64,000 bases of DNA, taken from NCBI RefSeq assembly GCF_039862785.1, contig NZ_CP156795.1, positions 496,001-560,000 of the forward strand. Direction: 5' to 3'. A model generated the notes under the pieces. That model ran no database searches, was not told the origin of the DNA, and saw only the letters and a program-made list of their open reading frames with translations. Positions 17,433-26,112 of this stretch are shown here, in pieces (position 1 is the stretch's first letter; each line of letters opens with the position of its first letter). The DNA is from Acinetobacter sp. ANC 7912 (GTDB lineage Bacteria; Pseudomonadota; Gammaproteobacteria; Pseudomonadales; Moraxellaceae). The position numbers and the translations under genes are program-made.

Positions 17433-17747
17433 ATGCCAGTGGCAATACTTACTGGGCAAGCTGAGATTCATTGGAGCGCTATAGCCATTGGAAGCATGCT
17501 CTTTCATGTATTCCTTATGTGTGTATTTAGCCTGATAATGTGGTTTTGGTTACTGCGAAATTATCTCGCTAATGGGATAGGAGTATTCTCATTTCTAACT
17601 CCGATTTTCGGTATGATCTTTGGTGTTGTGTTTTTGAATGAAGATATTGAGCTGAATTTTATTTTGGGTACTGCGCTGGTCATGCTGGGCGTGATGACAG
17701 TGAGTTTGCACCACTGGATTGCCCAGAAAATTGCTATGAATGTCTAA
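17433..17747 (+). pseudogene. C-terminal remnant of an EamA/DMT exporter
   Basis: These 104 residues correspond to the second EamA repeat of a DMT transporter: helices IGSMLFHVFLMCVFSLIMWFW, LTPIFGMIFGVVFLNEDI and FILGTALVMLGVM. The first repeat is absent, since the frame begins right after the FAH terminator. There is no ribosome binding site before the first ATG. It is most simply a gene remnant left by a deletion. Confidence 0.7.
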
Positions 17748-17791
17748 ATTTAAGTAGAGAAATTTATTTATTATGAAACTGAAAATATAAA

Positions 17792-17815
17792 CCCATCCTG
17801 ATTACCCTCAGGATG
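17792..17815. terminator. Hairpin between convergent genes
   Basis: CCATCCTGA, loop TTACCC, TCAGGATGG forms a 9-bp perfect stem just past the yihY-like stop codon. The T tract on either side is weak. Confidence 0.5.
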
Positions 17816-17825
17816 GATTATAGAA

Positions 17826-19094
17826 TTAAGCTGTAGGTTTCAGTCCTTTTTGATCTTTAAATAGATCCGACAAAGGAATACTCAAATTCTCTGCCAGATA
17901 CTGGTCTGCATCGATAATCTTCGGTGCCAGACGCTGCATCCACAGATCATCACAGTGCACATTTTCAGTGTCTTTGGCATGTGGCAGGGCATATGGTAGC
18001 TTCAGATAAAAATCCCAGAAATTGACCTGATCCAGGTCACGTACCAGGACATATTCATTGTCATCGGTACGCTTGATCAAATTCTGTTTTTCAAACATCA
18101 GGATATAGCTCGGTAGACGGCCAATTTCATCTCGTCCCAGTACTTCTAGTGCCTGTGACTCGCTGACGCTTTCTCCAGTTTTCTGCTTCCGGTAGAACAG
18201 TTCTAGTAGATCCAGCAGCATAATAATCGGATGCCGTTTTTGATCTTGAGCGGATTCAAACGCCGTCATAGCATAACTGATTTCCACACCAAGCAAGACA
18301 ATATTCCAGGACAGATAAATCCACAGCAGGAAAATCGGTACTGCAGCAAAGGCACCATAGACAATTTCATAACTGGTGAAATTGGTCATGATAAAACCAA
18401 ACAGATTTTTCAGTAACTCAAATACCACGGCACTAAAAACCCCGCCAATCAGGGCTGATTTAATCGGTACGGTACGATTTGGAATGGTCCAGTTTAGAAT
18501 AAAAAAACCGAGAATAGTCAGCGAAAAAGAAATTAACCAGAGAATAAAGGCGCCATTGAGTTCATAGCCAGCAAAGTTATTGCTGAGGACACTCATGGAA
18601 GCGACAGTTGAAGAAATAGCAAAGGCACTACCCAGTAAAATCGGGCCGAGTGAAATAATCGTCCAGTAGCGCATAAAGCCAATAATACCACCACGGGTTT
18701 CAGTGACCCTCCAGATCCGGTTAAACACGGTTTCAATACTGGACAGCATCAATACGGTAGTGATGAATAAAAATAGAATCCCGATAATGGTTAAATTACT
18801 GGATTTGTCAGTAAATGCACTCAGTGCCTTGTCAAAAGCAATACTGGTTTTCGGTAAAAAATTGGCATAGATCATAGACTGCAGTTGCTGGCGTGCCGGT
18901 TCTAATGCCTTAATCGATGAGATAATCACCAAGAAAACGGTCAGCATCGGTACCACGGCAAACAGAGTGGTATAGGTCAGTGAGCCGGCCTGCTCGCGAC
19001 AACGATCTGCTTCAAAGCGCCTGAGAACAAACAAGATAAACTGAAACCAGTGTTTCTCGTAAAAAGGTAATTTCTTTAAATATTTAACCATCAT
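17826..19094 (-). CDS. YihY/BrkB-family inner-membrane protein
   Basis: The 422-residue protein carries the family start (RCREQAGSLTYTTLFAVVPMLTVFLVI) and about six membrane helices up to residue 260, including NRIWRV and the late GAFAAVPIFLLWIYLSWNIVLLG. A soluble C-terminal domain of about 150 residues follows. The family was once mislabelled RNase BN; its true function is unknown, with a transport role suspected. A DNA-binding-like winged segment (LEVLGRDEIGRLPSYILMF) in the tail is common in this branch. Confidence 0.85.
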   Translation of the reverse strand: MMVKYLKKLPFYEKHWFQFILFVLRRFEADRCREQAGSLTYTTLFAVVPMLTVFLVIISSIKALEPARQQLQSMIYANFLPKTSIAFDKALSAFTDKSSNLTIIGILFLFITTVLMLSSIETVFNRIWRVTETRGGIIGFMRYWTIISLGPILLGSAFAISSTVASMSVLSNNFAGYELNGAFILWLISFSLTILGFFILNWTIPNRTVPIKSALIGGVFSAVVFELLKNLFGFIMTNFTSYEIVYGAFAAVPIFLLWIYLSWNIVLLGVEISYAMTAFESAQDQKRHPIIMLLDLLELFYRKQKTGESVSESQALEVLGRDEIGRLPSYILMFEKQNLIKRTDDNEYVLVRDLDQVNFWDFYLKLPYALPHAKDTENVHCDDLWMQRLAPKIIDADQYLAENLSIPLSDLFKDQKGLKPTA

Positions 19095-19204
19095 GCGCTT
19101 GTTGTCTCTATTTTCTTATTCATCATGAATTTTCTGCTTCAGCTTAGCCAAAAAAACTGAAAAATACCGTATAGTTTTCTTTTTTAATATTGAACACCCT
19201 CATT

Positions 19205-19801
19205 ATGCAACCTTATGTTCTTGTTTTATATTACAGCAAATATGGTTCAACGAAAGAAATGGCGCACCTGATTGCCAATGGGGTTGAAGCTGCAGGAATG
19301 GCAGTCAAAATCAGAACCGTGCCGAATATTTCTACCGTGGTGACTGAAGCGGAACCGAGCATACCGGCGGAAGGTGATATTTACTGTACCTTAGATGAGC
19401 TGGCCAACTGTTCGGCATTGGCTCTAGGTTCACCGACCCGTTTCGGTAATATGGCTTCGGAAATGAAATACTTCTGGGATCAAACCACCAGTCTGTGGCT
19501 GAATGGTGCTCTGCATGGCAAACCGGCTTGTGTCTTTACGGCTTCAGGTTCGATGCATGGTGGACAGGAAAGTACCTTGCTGACGATGCTGCCGCCATTG
19601 TTCCATCATGGCATGATGATTATGGGCTTGAGTAATGCAGCACCGGCATTATCAAACACCAAAACTGGTGGTACGCCGTATGGTGCCAGTCATGTCAGTG
19701 GTGCACGTCATGACCAGCCACTTAGTCAGGATGAAAAAATTCTGTGTGAAGCACAAGGTAAACGTTTAGCAGAAGTAGCTTTGAAGCTAAGTCAAGCTTA
19801 A
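19205..19801 (+). CDS. wrbA: NAD(P)H:quinone oxidoreductase, WrbA flavodoxin family
   Basis: The 198-residue protein has the flavodoxin FMN loop YYSKYGSTKEMA at its start, SPTRFGNMASEMK and TASGSMHGGQEST, all diagnostic of WrbA. It reduces quinones by two electrons, protecting against oxidative stress. I chose the ATG at 19205 over an upstream in-frame TTG at 19190, because WrbA proteins begin just before the first beta strand. Confidence 0.9.
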   Translation: MQPYVLVLYYSKYGSTKEMAHLIANGVEAAGMAVKIRTVPNISTVVTEAEPSIPAEGDIYCTLDELANCSALALGSPTRFGNMASEMKYFWDQTTSLWLNGALHGKPACVFTASGSMHGGQESTLLTMLPPLFHHGMMIMGLSNAAPALSNTKTGGTPYGASHVSGARHDQPLSQDEKILCEAQGKRLAEVALKLSQA

Positions 19802-19829
19802 ACACAGATAATGGGAGACAATAAAGCAA

Positions 19830-20246
19830 TCAGGCTTTATTGTCCTGGTCATTAGCTTTCTTATTGCTTACTTGATCTTCTGGAGACGCTGAAATTTCTG
19901 AGGCTTTGACATTAAAACGGTGTTTGCACTTTAAACACTGATAATCAAGAAACAGGTTACGGTCGACAGTTATACCTGCTTTTTTTCCTAAAAAGTTACC
20001 AATCACACCGCCAGTAATCCCGACACTAATGGCACCAACAAAAGTTCCTACAGTTCCACCTACAATCACTCCCAGTGGGCCTGCAACGGTTCCAATGGCA
20101 GCACCGATTGAAGCGCCTGAAGCGGCACCACCGACAGTACCCGCTGTCGCTCCGGCAGAGGTCATTAAAATGCCACCGATTTTTTTCAGGTTTTGTTCAT
20201 GATTACGTGGTTTAACTTCTGTTGAGCCGCATTTAGGACATTGCAT
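19830..20246 (-). CDS. Split zinc-ribbon protein with a glycine-zipper core
   Basis: The 138-residue protein starts with a Cys pair (MQCPKC) and ends its ordered part with a second pair (YQCLKC), likely one zinc ribbon. Between them lies a Gly/Ala-rich hydrophobic region of about 75 residues with GxxxG repeats (GAASGASIGAAIGTVAGPLG), as in glycine-zipper membrane proteins. I start at the ATG at 20246 so that the Cys pair is at the N-terminus; the longer ORF to 20372 adds a low-quality extension. The function is unknown. Confidence 0.6.
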   Translation of the reverse strand: MQCPKCGSTEVKPRNHEQNLKKIGGILMTSAGATAGTVGGAASGASIGAAIGTVAGPLGVIVGGTVGTFVGAISVGITGGVIGNFLGKKAGITVDRNLFLDYQCLKCKHRFNVKASEISASPEDQVSNKKANDQDNKA

Positions 20247-21098
20247 AATTATTCCATCAATGAATGTGATCGACTGGCATAAAGACAACTGTAACTGCTT
20301 TTTGCTAGGTCTATTGGTCAGTTTTTTAGTATGTCTGCTTTGTATGGAGATGTCAGGGACATTTCCTTCCAATTGATTGTAGAGGGAATACGGTTAAGGC
20401 TTTGTATTTCTGCTGTAAAAAATCTGGAGGTGTAGGGAAGGCAGATTGAAATACTTTTGAACAGATTGTTGTTGCTCAAAATTGCTGAATCCCTGGGGTT
20501 GACTGTGCTAGAGGTTAGTTAAAATAATTCACTTATCACCCTTTAACACTAAATAACATTATTCTCAGGCTGTTAGGCACGGGCCATTTCAGGATGTGTT
20601 GTCTTAATTTCTGACCTACTCTAGGGAAAAGACCAAAGCGTCAAGCATCTGCTCTAATAATAACTATTCTCATCTCTAATTTCTCAATACGCTTTCTTTA
20701 TAAAGTGAATTAGAGAGAATAAATAAAAAAGATTTTTCAATAAAATAAAAATTTATCAATTTATAATAGTGAAAATTATAATAATTATATTTTTATTAAG
20801 ATGAATTGGCAATTATTATAAATACATTAATTCTATTATTTTAGTCAACCTTTAAATATGAATATTAAAGTCAAAACAAAATATATAAAATCAATAATTC
20901 CAAATAACATAATCTAAACAAATATAAAAATCATTTTAAAAACAATATTCTATTTTTTATTTTAAAAATTAAAAAATGTGTGAATAATAATCAAATGTAC
21001 ATTTTAATTTTTAATATGATCTAATTTTTGTCAGATAAATTAACTCTTATTTTGATTGGATTCTAAATAAATTATTAAATTCATAGGATGCTAAGGTT
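20247..21098. other. Long AT-rich intergenic region
   Basis: No credible ORF or RNA gene is visible in these roughly 850 bases. From about 20680 to 21090 the sequence is extremely AT-rich with many A and T runs, much more so than the surrounding chromosome. It lies upstream of the fibre-like cluster and must hold its promoter; I could not pick a single convincing -35/-10 pair. Such DNA typically binds H-NS-type silencers. Confidence 0.6.
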
Positions 21099-21482
21099 AT
21101 GAAAATATTGATTATCAATATAGGTTTATCTTGTCTATGTTTTCTGAGCAATGCTTATGCAACATCTGATGAATGGAGTCAGCGTTGGAAAGCATCACCA
21201 AGCCGTTCTAGCGAGAATCTGGCACAAGCAAATCTGATTGAACTCAGAGAGTCTGATTATTATGAGAGTTTTGGTAAGGCAAGGACAAATGTTTATAACA
21301 CCTCTTCTAATTCAATTGGTACGGTAAATACGCCCACAAATAACATAACAATTGATGGTTCCAACAATGGAGTCGATATATCTACTGATCTGCAGAATGA
21401 TGCACCAATAAATTCCAATACAAATCAGAATGCTCAGCAATGCCCGAATGTAAGTAACCAGCCGGGAGAAACTTTATGCTGA
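21099..21482 (+). CDS. Small secreted protein, possible HfaA-like fibre component
   Basis: The 127-residue product has a signal peptide (MKILIINIGLSCLCFLSNAYA, cleaved near residue 21). The mature protein is rich in Asn, Ser and Thr, with ESFGKARTNVYN followed by a stretch of N/T/G/I repeats (TPTNNITIDGSNNGVDIS) and two Cys near the end. The FG followed by an Asn-rich beta-prone segment is reminiscent of HfaA, the curli-like holdfast attachment protein of Caulobacter, but identity is weak. AAGG lies before the start. Its last bases overlap the start of the CsgG-like gene (ATGCTGA), so translation is probably coupled. Confidence 0.5.
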   Translation: MKILIINIGLSCLCFLSNAYATSDEWSQRWKASPSRSSENLAQANLIELRESDYYESFGKARTNVYNTSSNSIGTVNTPTNNITIDGSNNGVDISTDLQNDAPINSNTNQNAQQCPNVSNQPGETLC

Positions 21483-22672
21483 ATTTCTCGTATAGGCGAT
21501 ATTTATCGTCAACTGGCATTGTGACGACTTTTATCCTGACTGGATGTACAGGTTTAGCCCCTTCCAATTCAAAGCCAGTTGAATTGGTACAGGGACCTCC
21601 AATTACCGATATTTTTACTCCTTTCGACATGGCATTAAGTTGTCTTAGTGGCAAATTACGTAATGATGTCAGCTTTTCCGTAGGTGCTATTCTGGACCAG
21701 ACTGGTAAGGATGTAGTGACCAATGGTGGTAGCGGTAAGATGGTTACTCAGGGTGCTGGAGATATGGTGCAATCAGCTTTGTTTCAGGCGGGTGTCAGTG
21801 TCTTGAACAGGCGTGATCCACGCATCATTGAAAGTGAGGCTAAGTGGGGAATTCGTGACCCGCGTCAGATTCTGGCCTCTAATTATTATGTCACTGGAAG
21901 TATTAACAGCCTGGATTTTATTCCCGGCGGTGGTTTGGATATGCAAATTGCAGGTGTTGGACCGAATTACAGCCAGACCCGGATCATGGTGGGGCTGGAC
22001 TTATCTCTCACCGATACTCGCAGCAGTAAAGTAGTGGCTAATGTCTCATTGCAAAAACAGATTGCAGCTCAGGATTATGGCTTGAGCGCAGGCCGTTTTG
22101 CAGGACGCACTTTGTTTAATGTTCAGATAGGGAAAGGTGAACGTGAAGCGACCAATTTTGCTTTGAGACAAATGCTAAATCTGGCGACTTTTGAACTTTT
22201 GAGCCAAGTAGTTCCTCCGCCTGTATTTGAAAGTTGCCGAGCACAGATTCCACCTGAGTATGGGCGTTTAAACTTAACACGTAGTGCTGTGGCGTTGCAT
22301 AAATATAAAAAGACTCAGCAAGAAAATGGCCGTGCTTCCAATGATCCTATACAAACATCAACTTTAGATGAGAACCAGTCATCTCTTGAGAAAGATAAGT
22401 CAACCAATTCGCCTAGCAAGGATACCAAGCCACCTAAGCAGAAAGAATCTGAGGTAATCCAGAATCCAGAGGCGGAACCTGAAATGAATAAGCAGGACCT
22501 GATTAAATATATCAGTAAAAAACAAGCGTCTTCTTCAGACAAAAAAATTGCTGAAGAAAAAGAATCACCAGAAAAAAAAGATGAACAAAAAGAAGAGGAA
22601 AAGACATCTACCCTATGGGATGTTAATCCTGAAGTTTTAGAAAACTATTGGTCAAGCACACAGCGTGACTGA
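21476..22672 (+). CDS. CsgG/HfaB-like outer-membrane secretion lipoprotein
   Basis: The 398-residue protein has a lipoprotein signal with lipobox LTGC at about residues 21-24. Residues about 30-265 follow the CsgG/HfaB pattern: GKLRNDVSFSVGAILDQTGK, SGKMVTQGAGDMVQSALFQAG, YYVTGSINSLDF, MVGLDLSLTDT and QIAAQDYG with a downstream FAGR segment. CsgG-type proteins form the outer-membrane pore that exports amyloid subunits. About 120 extra C-terminal residues are highly charged (Lys/Glu/Ser/Pro) and absent from CsgG (about 277 residues). GGAG precedes the ATG. It sits between two small secreted proteins, its likely cargo or partners. Confidence 0.78.
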   Translation: MLNFSYRRYLSSTGIVTTFILTGCTGLAPSNSKPVELVQGPPITDIFTPFDMALSCLSGKLRNDVSFSVGAILDQTGKDVVTNGGSGKMVTQGAGDMVQSALFQAGVSVLNRRDPRIIESEAKWGIRDPRQILASNYYVTGSINSLDFIPGGGLDMQIAGVGPNYSQTRIMVGLDLSLTDTRSSKVVANVSLQKQIAAQDYGLSAGRFAGRTLFNVQIGKGEREATNFALRQMLNLATFELLSQVVPPPVFESCRAQIPPEYGRLNLTRSAVALHKYKKTQQENGRASNDPIQTSTLDENQSSLEKDKSTNSPSKDTKPPKQKESEVIQNPEAEPEMNKQDLIKYISKKQASSSDKKIAEEKESPEKKDEQKEEEKTSTLWDVNPEVLENYWSSTQRD

Positions 22673-22680
22673 TAGCTACA

Positions 22681-22729
22681 AATGGGCTCGCTCCCATTAA
22701 TAAAAGAAGTATCGAGCGAGCGATACTTC
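22681..22729 (+). promoter_or_regulatory. Two hairpins with fully complementary 6-nt loops
   Basis: Hairpin 1: AATGGG, loop CTCGCT, CCCATT (22681-22698). Hairpin 2: GAAGTATCG, loop AGCGAG, CGATACTTC (22706-22729), a 9-bp perfect stem. The two loops are exact reverse complements, so they could kiss. Alternatively GCTCGCTC (22686-22693) could pair directly with GAGCGAGC (22714-22721). No T tract follows, so this is not a simple terminator. It lies just upstream of the ribosome binding site of the next gene and probably affects mRNA stability, processing or translation. Confidence 0.7.
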
Positions 22730-22753
22730 AAAACTAGAAAAGGAAAAACAAAG

Positions 22754-23410
22754 ATGAAAAACACGATCAAAACAATCGCTTTATCCGTCACCTTCCTGTC
22801 TGGTGCAGGCATGGTTTATGCTCAAGATACAGAGGTAGCCGTAGATACAGGTTTACAGACAGCTTTAAATACACTATCACAACAGGTTGCGAATGGTTCA
22901 GCTCTTAATCTTGCAGTAAATACAGCTGATATCAATTCAAGTGTTGATATCAATGCTGAAGGAGTAGTAGAAACTACTGAGGAAGTATTAGGAACTGTCA
23001 ATAATGTTGTAGGTACTATCGAAACAACTGCTATGGGTGCTGTGAATACAGGTAACATTGCAGTAGAACAGGGTAGTCTAAGTTCTTTAAAAACAAGTGA
23101 ATTAACAGCGAGTCTGGATAATAATTTAAGTGACTTGGAGGAGAGCGTTGAAAATGTTGATGGTGAAACTGCATCAGACTGGTCTAAAGATTTAGATAAT
23201 ACAGTCAATAATGAGCTTGCTACTACTTTAGAAGAGCGACTAGATCAGACATTAAGTAATTATAGTGTGGCAAATGTAGCTTATAATTCTGGTGCTCTTG
23301 ATGCATCTGTAACAGCAGCATTGGATGGAGCTGAAAATACAATTAATAATATTAAAACTACTGCCATCGGTGCTGTAAATACTGGAAGTATTACAGTCAC
23401 CGTGAAGTAG
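22754..23410 (+). CDS. Secreted repeat protein, candidate fibre subunit
   Basis: The 218-residue product has a clear signal peptide (MKNTIKTIALSVTFLSGAGMVYA). The mature protein is acidic, rich in Asn, Thr, Ala and Val, without Cys. It contains two copies of a motif, TTAMGAVNTGNIAV (about residue 94) and TTAIGAVNTGSITV (C-terminal end), each preceded by an N-N-V/I stretch. I start at the ATG at 22754, 9 nt after AGGA; an upstream frame from 22682 would run through the two hairpins. By position after a CsgG-like exporter it is a likely secreted adhesin or amyloid-like subunit, but this is inference. Confidence 0.6.
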   Translation: MKNTIKTIALSVTFLSGAGMVYAQDTEVAVDTGLQTALNTLSQQVANGSALNLAVNTADINSSVDINAEGVVETTEEVLGTVNNVVGTIETTAMGAVNTGNIAVEQGSLSSLKTSELTASLDNNLSDLEESVENVDGETASDWSKDLDNTVNNELATTLEERLDQTLSNYSVANVAYNSGALDASVTAALDGAENTINNIKTTAIGAVNTGSITVTVK

Positions 23411-23438
23411 GCATTATTACTATTTAAAAATAATACAG

Positions 23439-23474
23439 GCCTAACTATTGGCAGATAGTTAGGCTTTTTATTTT
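23439..23474 (+). terminator. Terminator of the fibre-like cluster
   Basis: GCCTAACTA, an 8-nt loop, TAGTTAGGC and a T-rich tail. It ends the three-gene unit beginning at 21099. Confidence 0.85.
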
Positions 23475-23575
23475 ATATTAGAAAAAATTGAAATTGCTGT
23501 TTATTCATCGGAACATTCAGTGATTCGCGCTAAGAATTTTTCTTTCAACTTTTGCGAATAAGAAGATAGGTAATA

Positions 23576-23602
23576 AAAAAAGAGCGCCTAGGCACTCTTT
23601 CC
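23576..23602 (-). terminator. xpt terminator
   Basis: On the minus strand AAGAGTGCC, loop TA, GGCGCTCTT is followed by a T run. A second inverted repeat (AATTTCTC and GAGAAATT, 23607-23632) lies between it and the stop codon. Confidence 0.75.
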
Positions 23603-23630
23603 CCTAATTTCTCATAGATCATAGAGAAAT

Positions 23631-24272
<642 letters not shown>

Positions 24273-24296
24273 TCAAGCGAAAATCGTCAAAAACAA

Positions 24297-25010
24297 TCAG
24301 GTTGTTGGACCTTTATAGCCTGTCAGCAGCAGGCCATAGGAAGCTTTCTTGTCAACATGGGTCACTTTGACCGGTAAATAATCAAGTTTTGGTGCCAGCC
24401 AGAAAATGGTTTCACGTCCAGGCTTGTCATGTTTCATTACCACTTTAATGGTGTTGAATGTGCCATAGCTAGTCTTGATATTTTCAGTACCGTGTTTGAC
24501 AAATTTGCGAGCTTCAAGTTCCTTTGCATCCGCAATATAGTAACTGCCTTTCAGACCTGAAGATTTGAGATCTTCACGAATCTGTAATTCTGCATTTAGC
24601 TCATCCAGTGCACCGTCTTTCCAGCCAAAGCTATAGGTCTTGTCATCCTTCTTGGTGCTGATAGTTCTAGAAGAAGGATTGAACTTGATGCTCATAGTAT
24701 TGTTATGTACCAGAATCTTGCTGGTACGGCTAAAGCTGGTCGAACCAATCTTGCCATTATGGAACGTAAAGTGACTAGTTTCAGTAGCTGAAGCAATTGC
24801 GGCAGCTTTAGCAGCAAATACATAGGTCCAGTTATTGCCTGATTTACTCAGGGTCCGTGTCGCTGAACCCATATTTTTACCGTTATAGATAAACTGATAA
24901 GAGGCTTGAAATGGGCTCATGGCAAATGCTTGGCTGGACATGCCAGTAAATACCAGAGCTGAGGTCAGTCCTGCAGCCATGCCAAGGGTTTTATAAATTT
25001 GTTTTGCCAT
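24297..25010 (-). CDS. DUF3108 secreted protein
   Basis: The 237-residue protein has a signal peptide ending near MSSQAFA (about residue 30). The mature part begins FQASYQFIYNGKNMGSATRTL and ends with FWLAPKLDYLPVKVTHVDK, both typical of DUF3108 proteins, which are predicted lipid- or polysaccharide-handling periplasmic beta proteins. It is a monocistronic gene on the minus strand. The molecular function is unknown. Confidence 0.8.
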   Translation of the reverse strand: MAKQIYKTLGMAAGLTSALVFTGMSSQAFAMSPFQASYQFIYNGKNMGSATRTLSKSGNNWTYVFAAKAAAIASATETSHFTFHNGKIGSTSFSRTSKILVHNNTMSIKFNPSSRTISTKKDDKTYSFGWKDGALDELNAELQIREDLKSSGLKGSYYIADAKELEARKFVKHGTENIKTSYGTFNTIKVVMKHDKPGRETIFWLAPKLDYLPVKVTHVDKKASYGLLLTGYKGPTT

Positions 25011-25172
25011 AAGTGAATTTTCCTATATCAAAAGGGCAGTCAGTCACTTCCGCCATATGACTTATTATGGGGTCAAAATGTGAAGATTGAACTGATAGAG
25101 AATACTAAAATGTATGATTCATGTAGCTGTTTTTCATAATGAATTCATAATTTAGCGTCTCTATAACGACGT

Positions 25173-25862
25173 TTAGGATTTGTCTTTCTGCTTGATCGGG
25201 GTAATCTGAGTTTCACTGAATTCATCTGCATCATCCCAGCTTTCTTCTTTTTCCTGAGACAGTTTTCGGAACAGGGCCGCCAGATTAACATTGCCAAAGA
25301 CCACCAGCTCAGCTTCACGCAGCACCGCATGATTAACATGTACCTTTGACAAAGTATCAATGACGGAGCGACTCTTGCCCAGCCAGCGATTCAGATCCAG
25401 ATGGAGCAGGTCATCAATGACTTTAATCACACCCAGTTTTTCAAGAATCATGCCAAGTGGGTCTTCATTTAAAATCCGTTGATAAAAGAACAAGGCACAG
25501 CGAACCCCGATTTTATAAAAGACATTTGGATATTTGGCATCAATCACCTGCGTATCACTGATCTGCTCAAATACAATCAGCTGTTTGTCTTTATTTAGTT
25601 CCATCTGTACCAGTTTCAGATCGACAGACAGTGTGATCAGCATGCCTTTAAAATCTAAAGTGGCATAAAGTCGGAGCCAGTCATCATGCAGATCTGCATG
25701 CAAATCTTTAAGCATTTTGACATTGTCAGTGACAAAACGCTGGAAGGTCGCATTTAAAAATACTTGCGATAGCGGAAACTCACGTTCATCTTCAATAAAC
25801 TCTCCCGCCTTCTGATACACTTGGCGGATGCGTCTGGAGATATTGGTAATGAGGGTCTGCAT
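25173..25862 (-). CDS. Conserved protein of unknown function
   Basis: The 229-residue soluble protein is predicted from the ATG at 25862 (MQTLITNISRRIRQVYQKAG), with AGGA about 10 nt upstream; the frame stays open to 26015 but the extension looks non-coding. It is mixed alpha/beta, with an acidic region EKEESWDDADEFSE before a Lys-rich end. No signal peptide, membrane segment or known motif is evident. It is divergent from the TonB-like gene, with a shared upstream region of about 250 bp. Confidence 0.6.
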   Translation of the reverse strand: MQTLITNISRRIRQVYQKAGEFIEDEREFPLSQVFLNATFQRFVTDNVKMLKDLHADLHDDWLRLYATLDFKGMLITLSVDLKLVQMELNKDKQLIVFEQISDTQVIDAKYPNVFYKIGVRCALFFYQRILNEDPLGMILEKLGVIKVIDDLLHLDLNRWLGKSRSVIDTLSKVHVNHAVLREAELVVFGNVNLAALFRKLSQEKEESWDDADEFSETQITPIKQKDKS

Positions 25863-26112
25863 AGGGAAGCATCCTGGCAACTTTCTTTCTATTGAGGTGT
25901 ATCTTGTCGAAAAGCATAAAAAATACAAGTGTCTGTGCTTGCAGTTTAACAAAATAAAATGCAACATTTTTAATGTTTTGTTTATACAGCGTAGAAGAAT
26001 TGATATAGGTCGCATTCTCGAGTGAAAGTGAAAGATGTATCAATATTACGCGCTGAATAAAATTTTCTTTGCAAGATCTTGGGGATAAAGGCTCGATTCT
26101 GAGCCTAAACAT

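Noticed and set aside
22682..22753. Upstream in-frame extension of the fibre subunit ORF (ATG at 22682)
   Set aside because: It would run through two stable hairpins and lacks an RBS; the ATG at 22754 has AGGA and a clean signal peptide.
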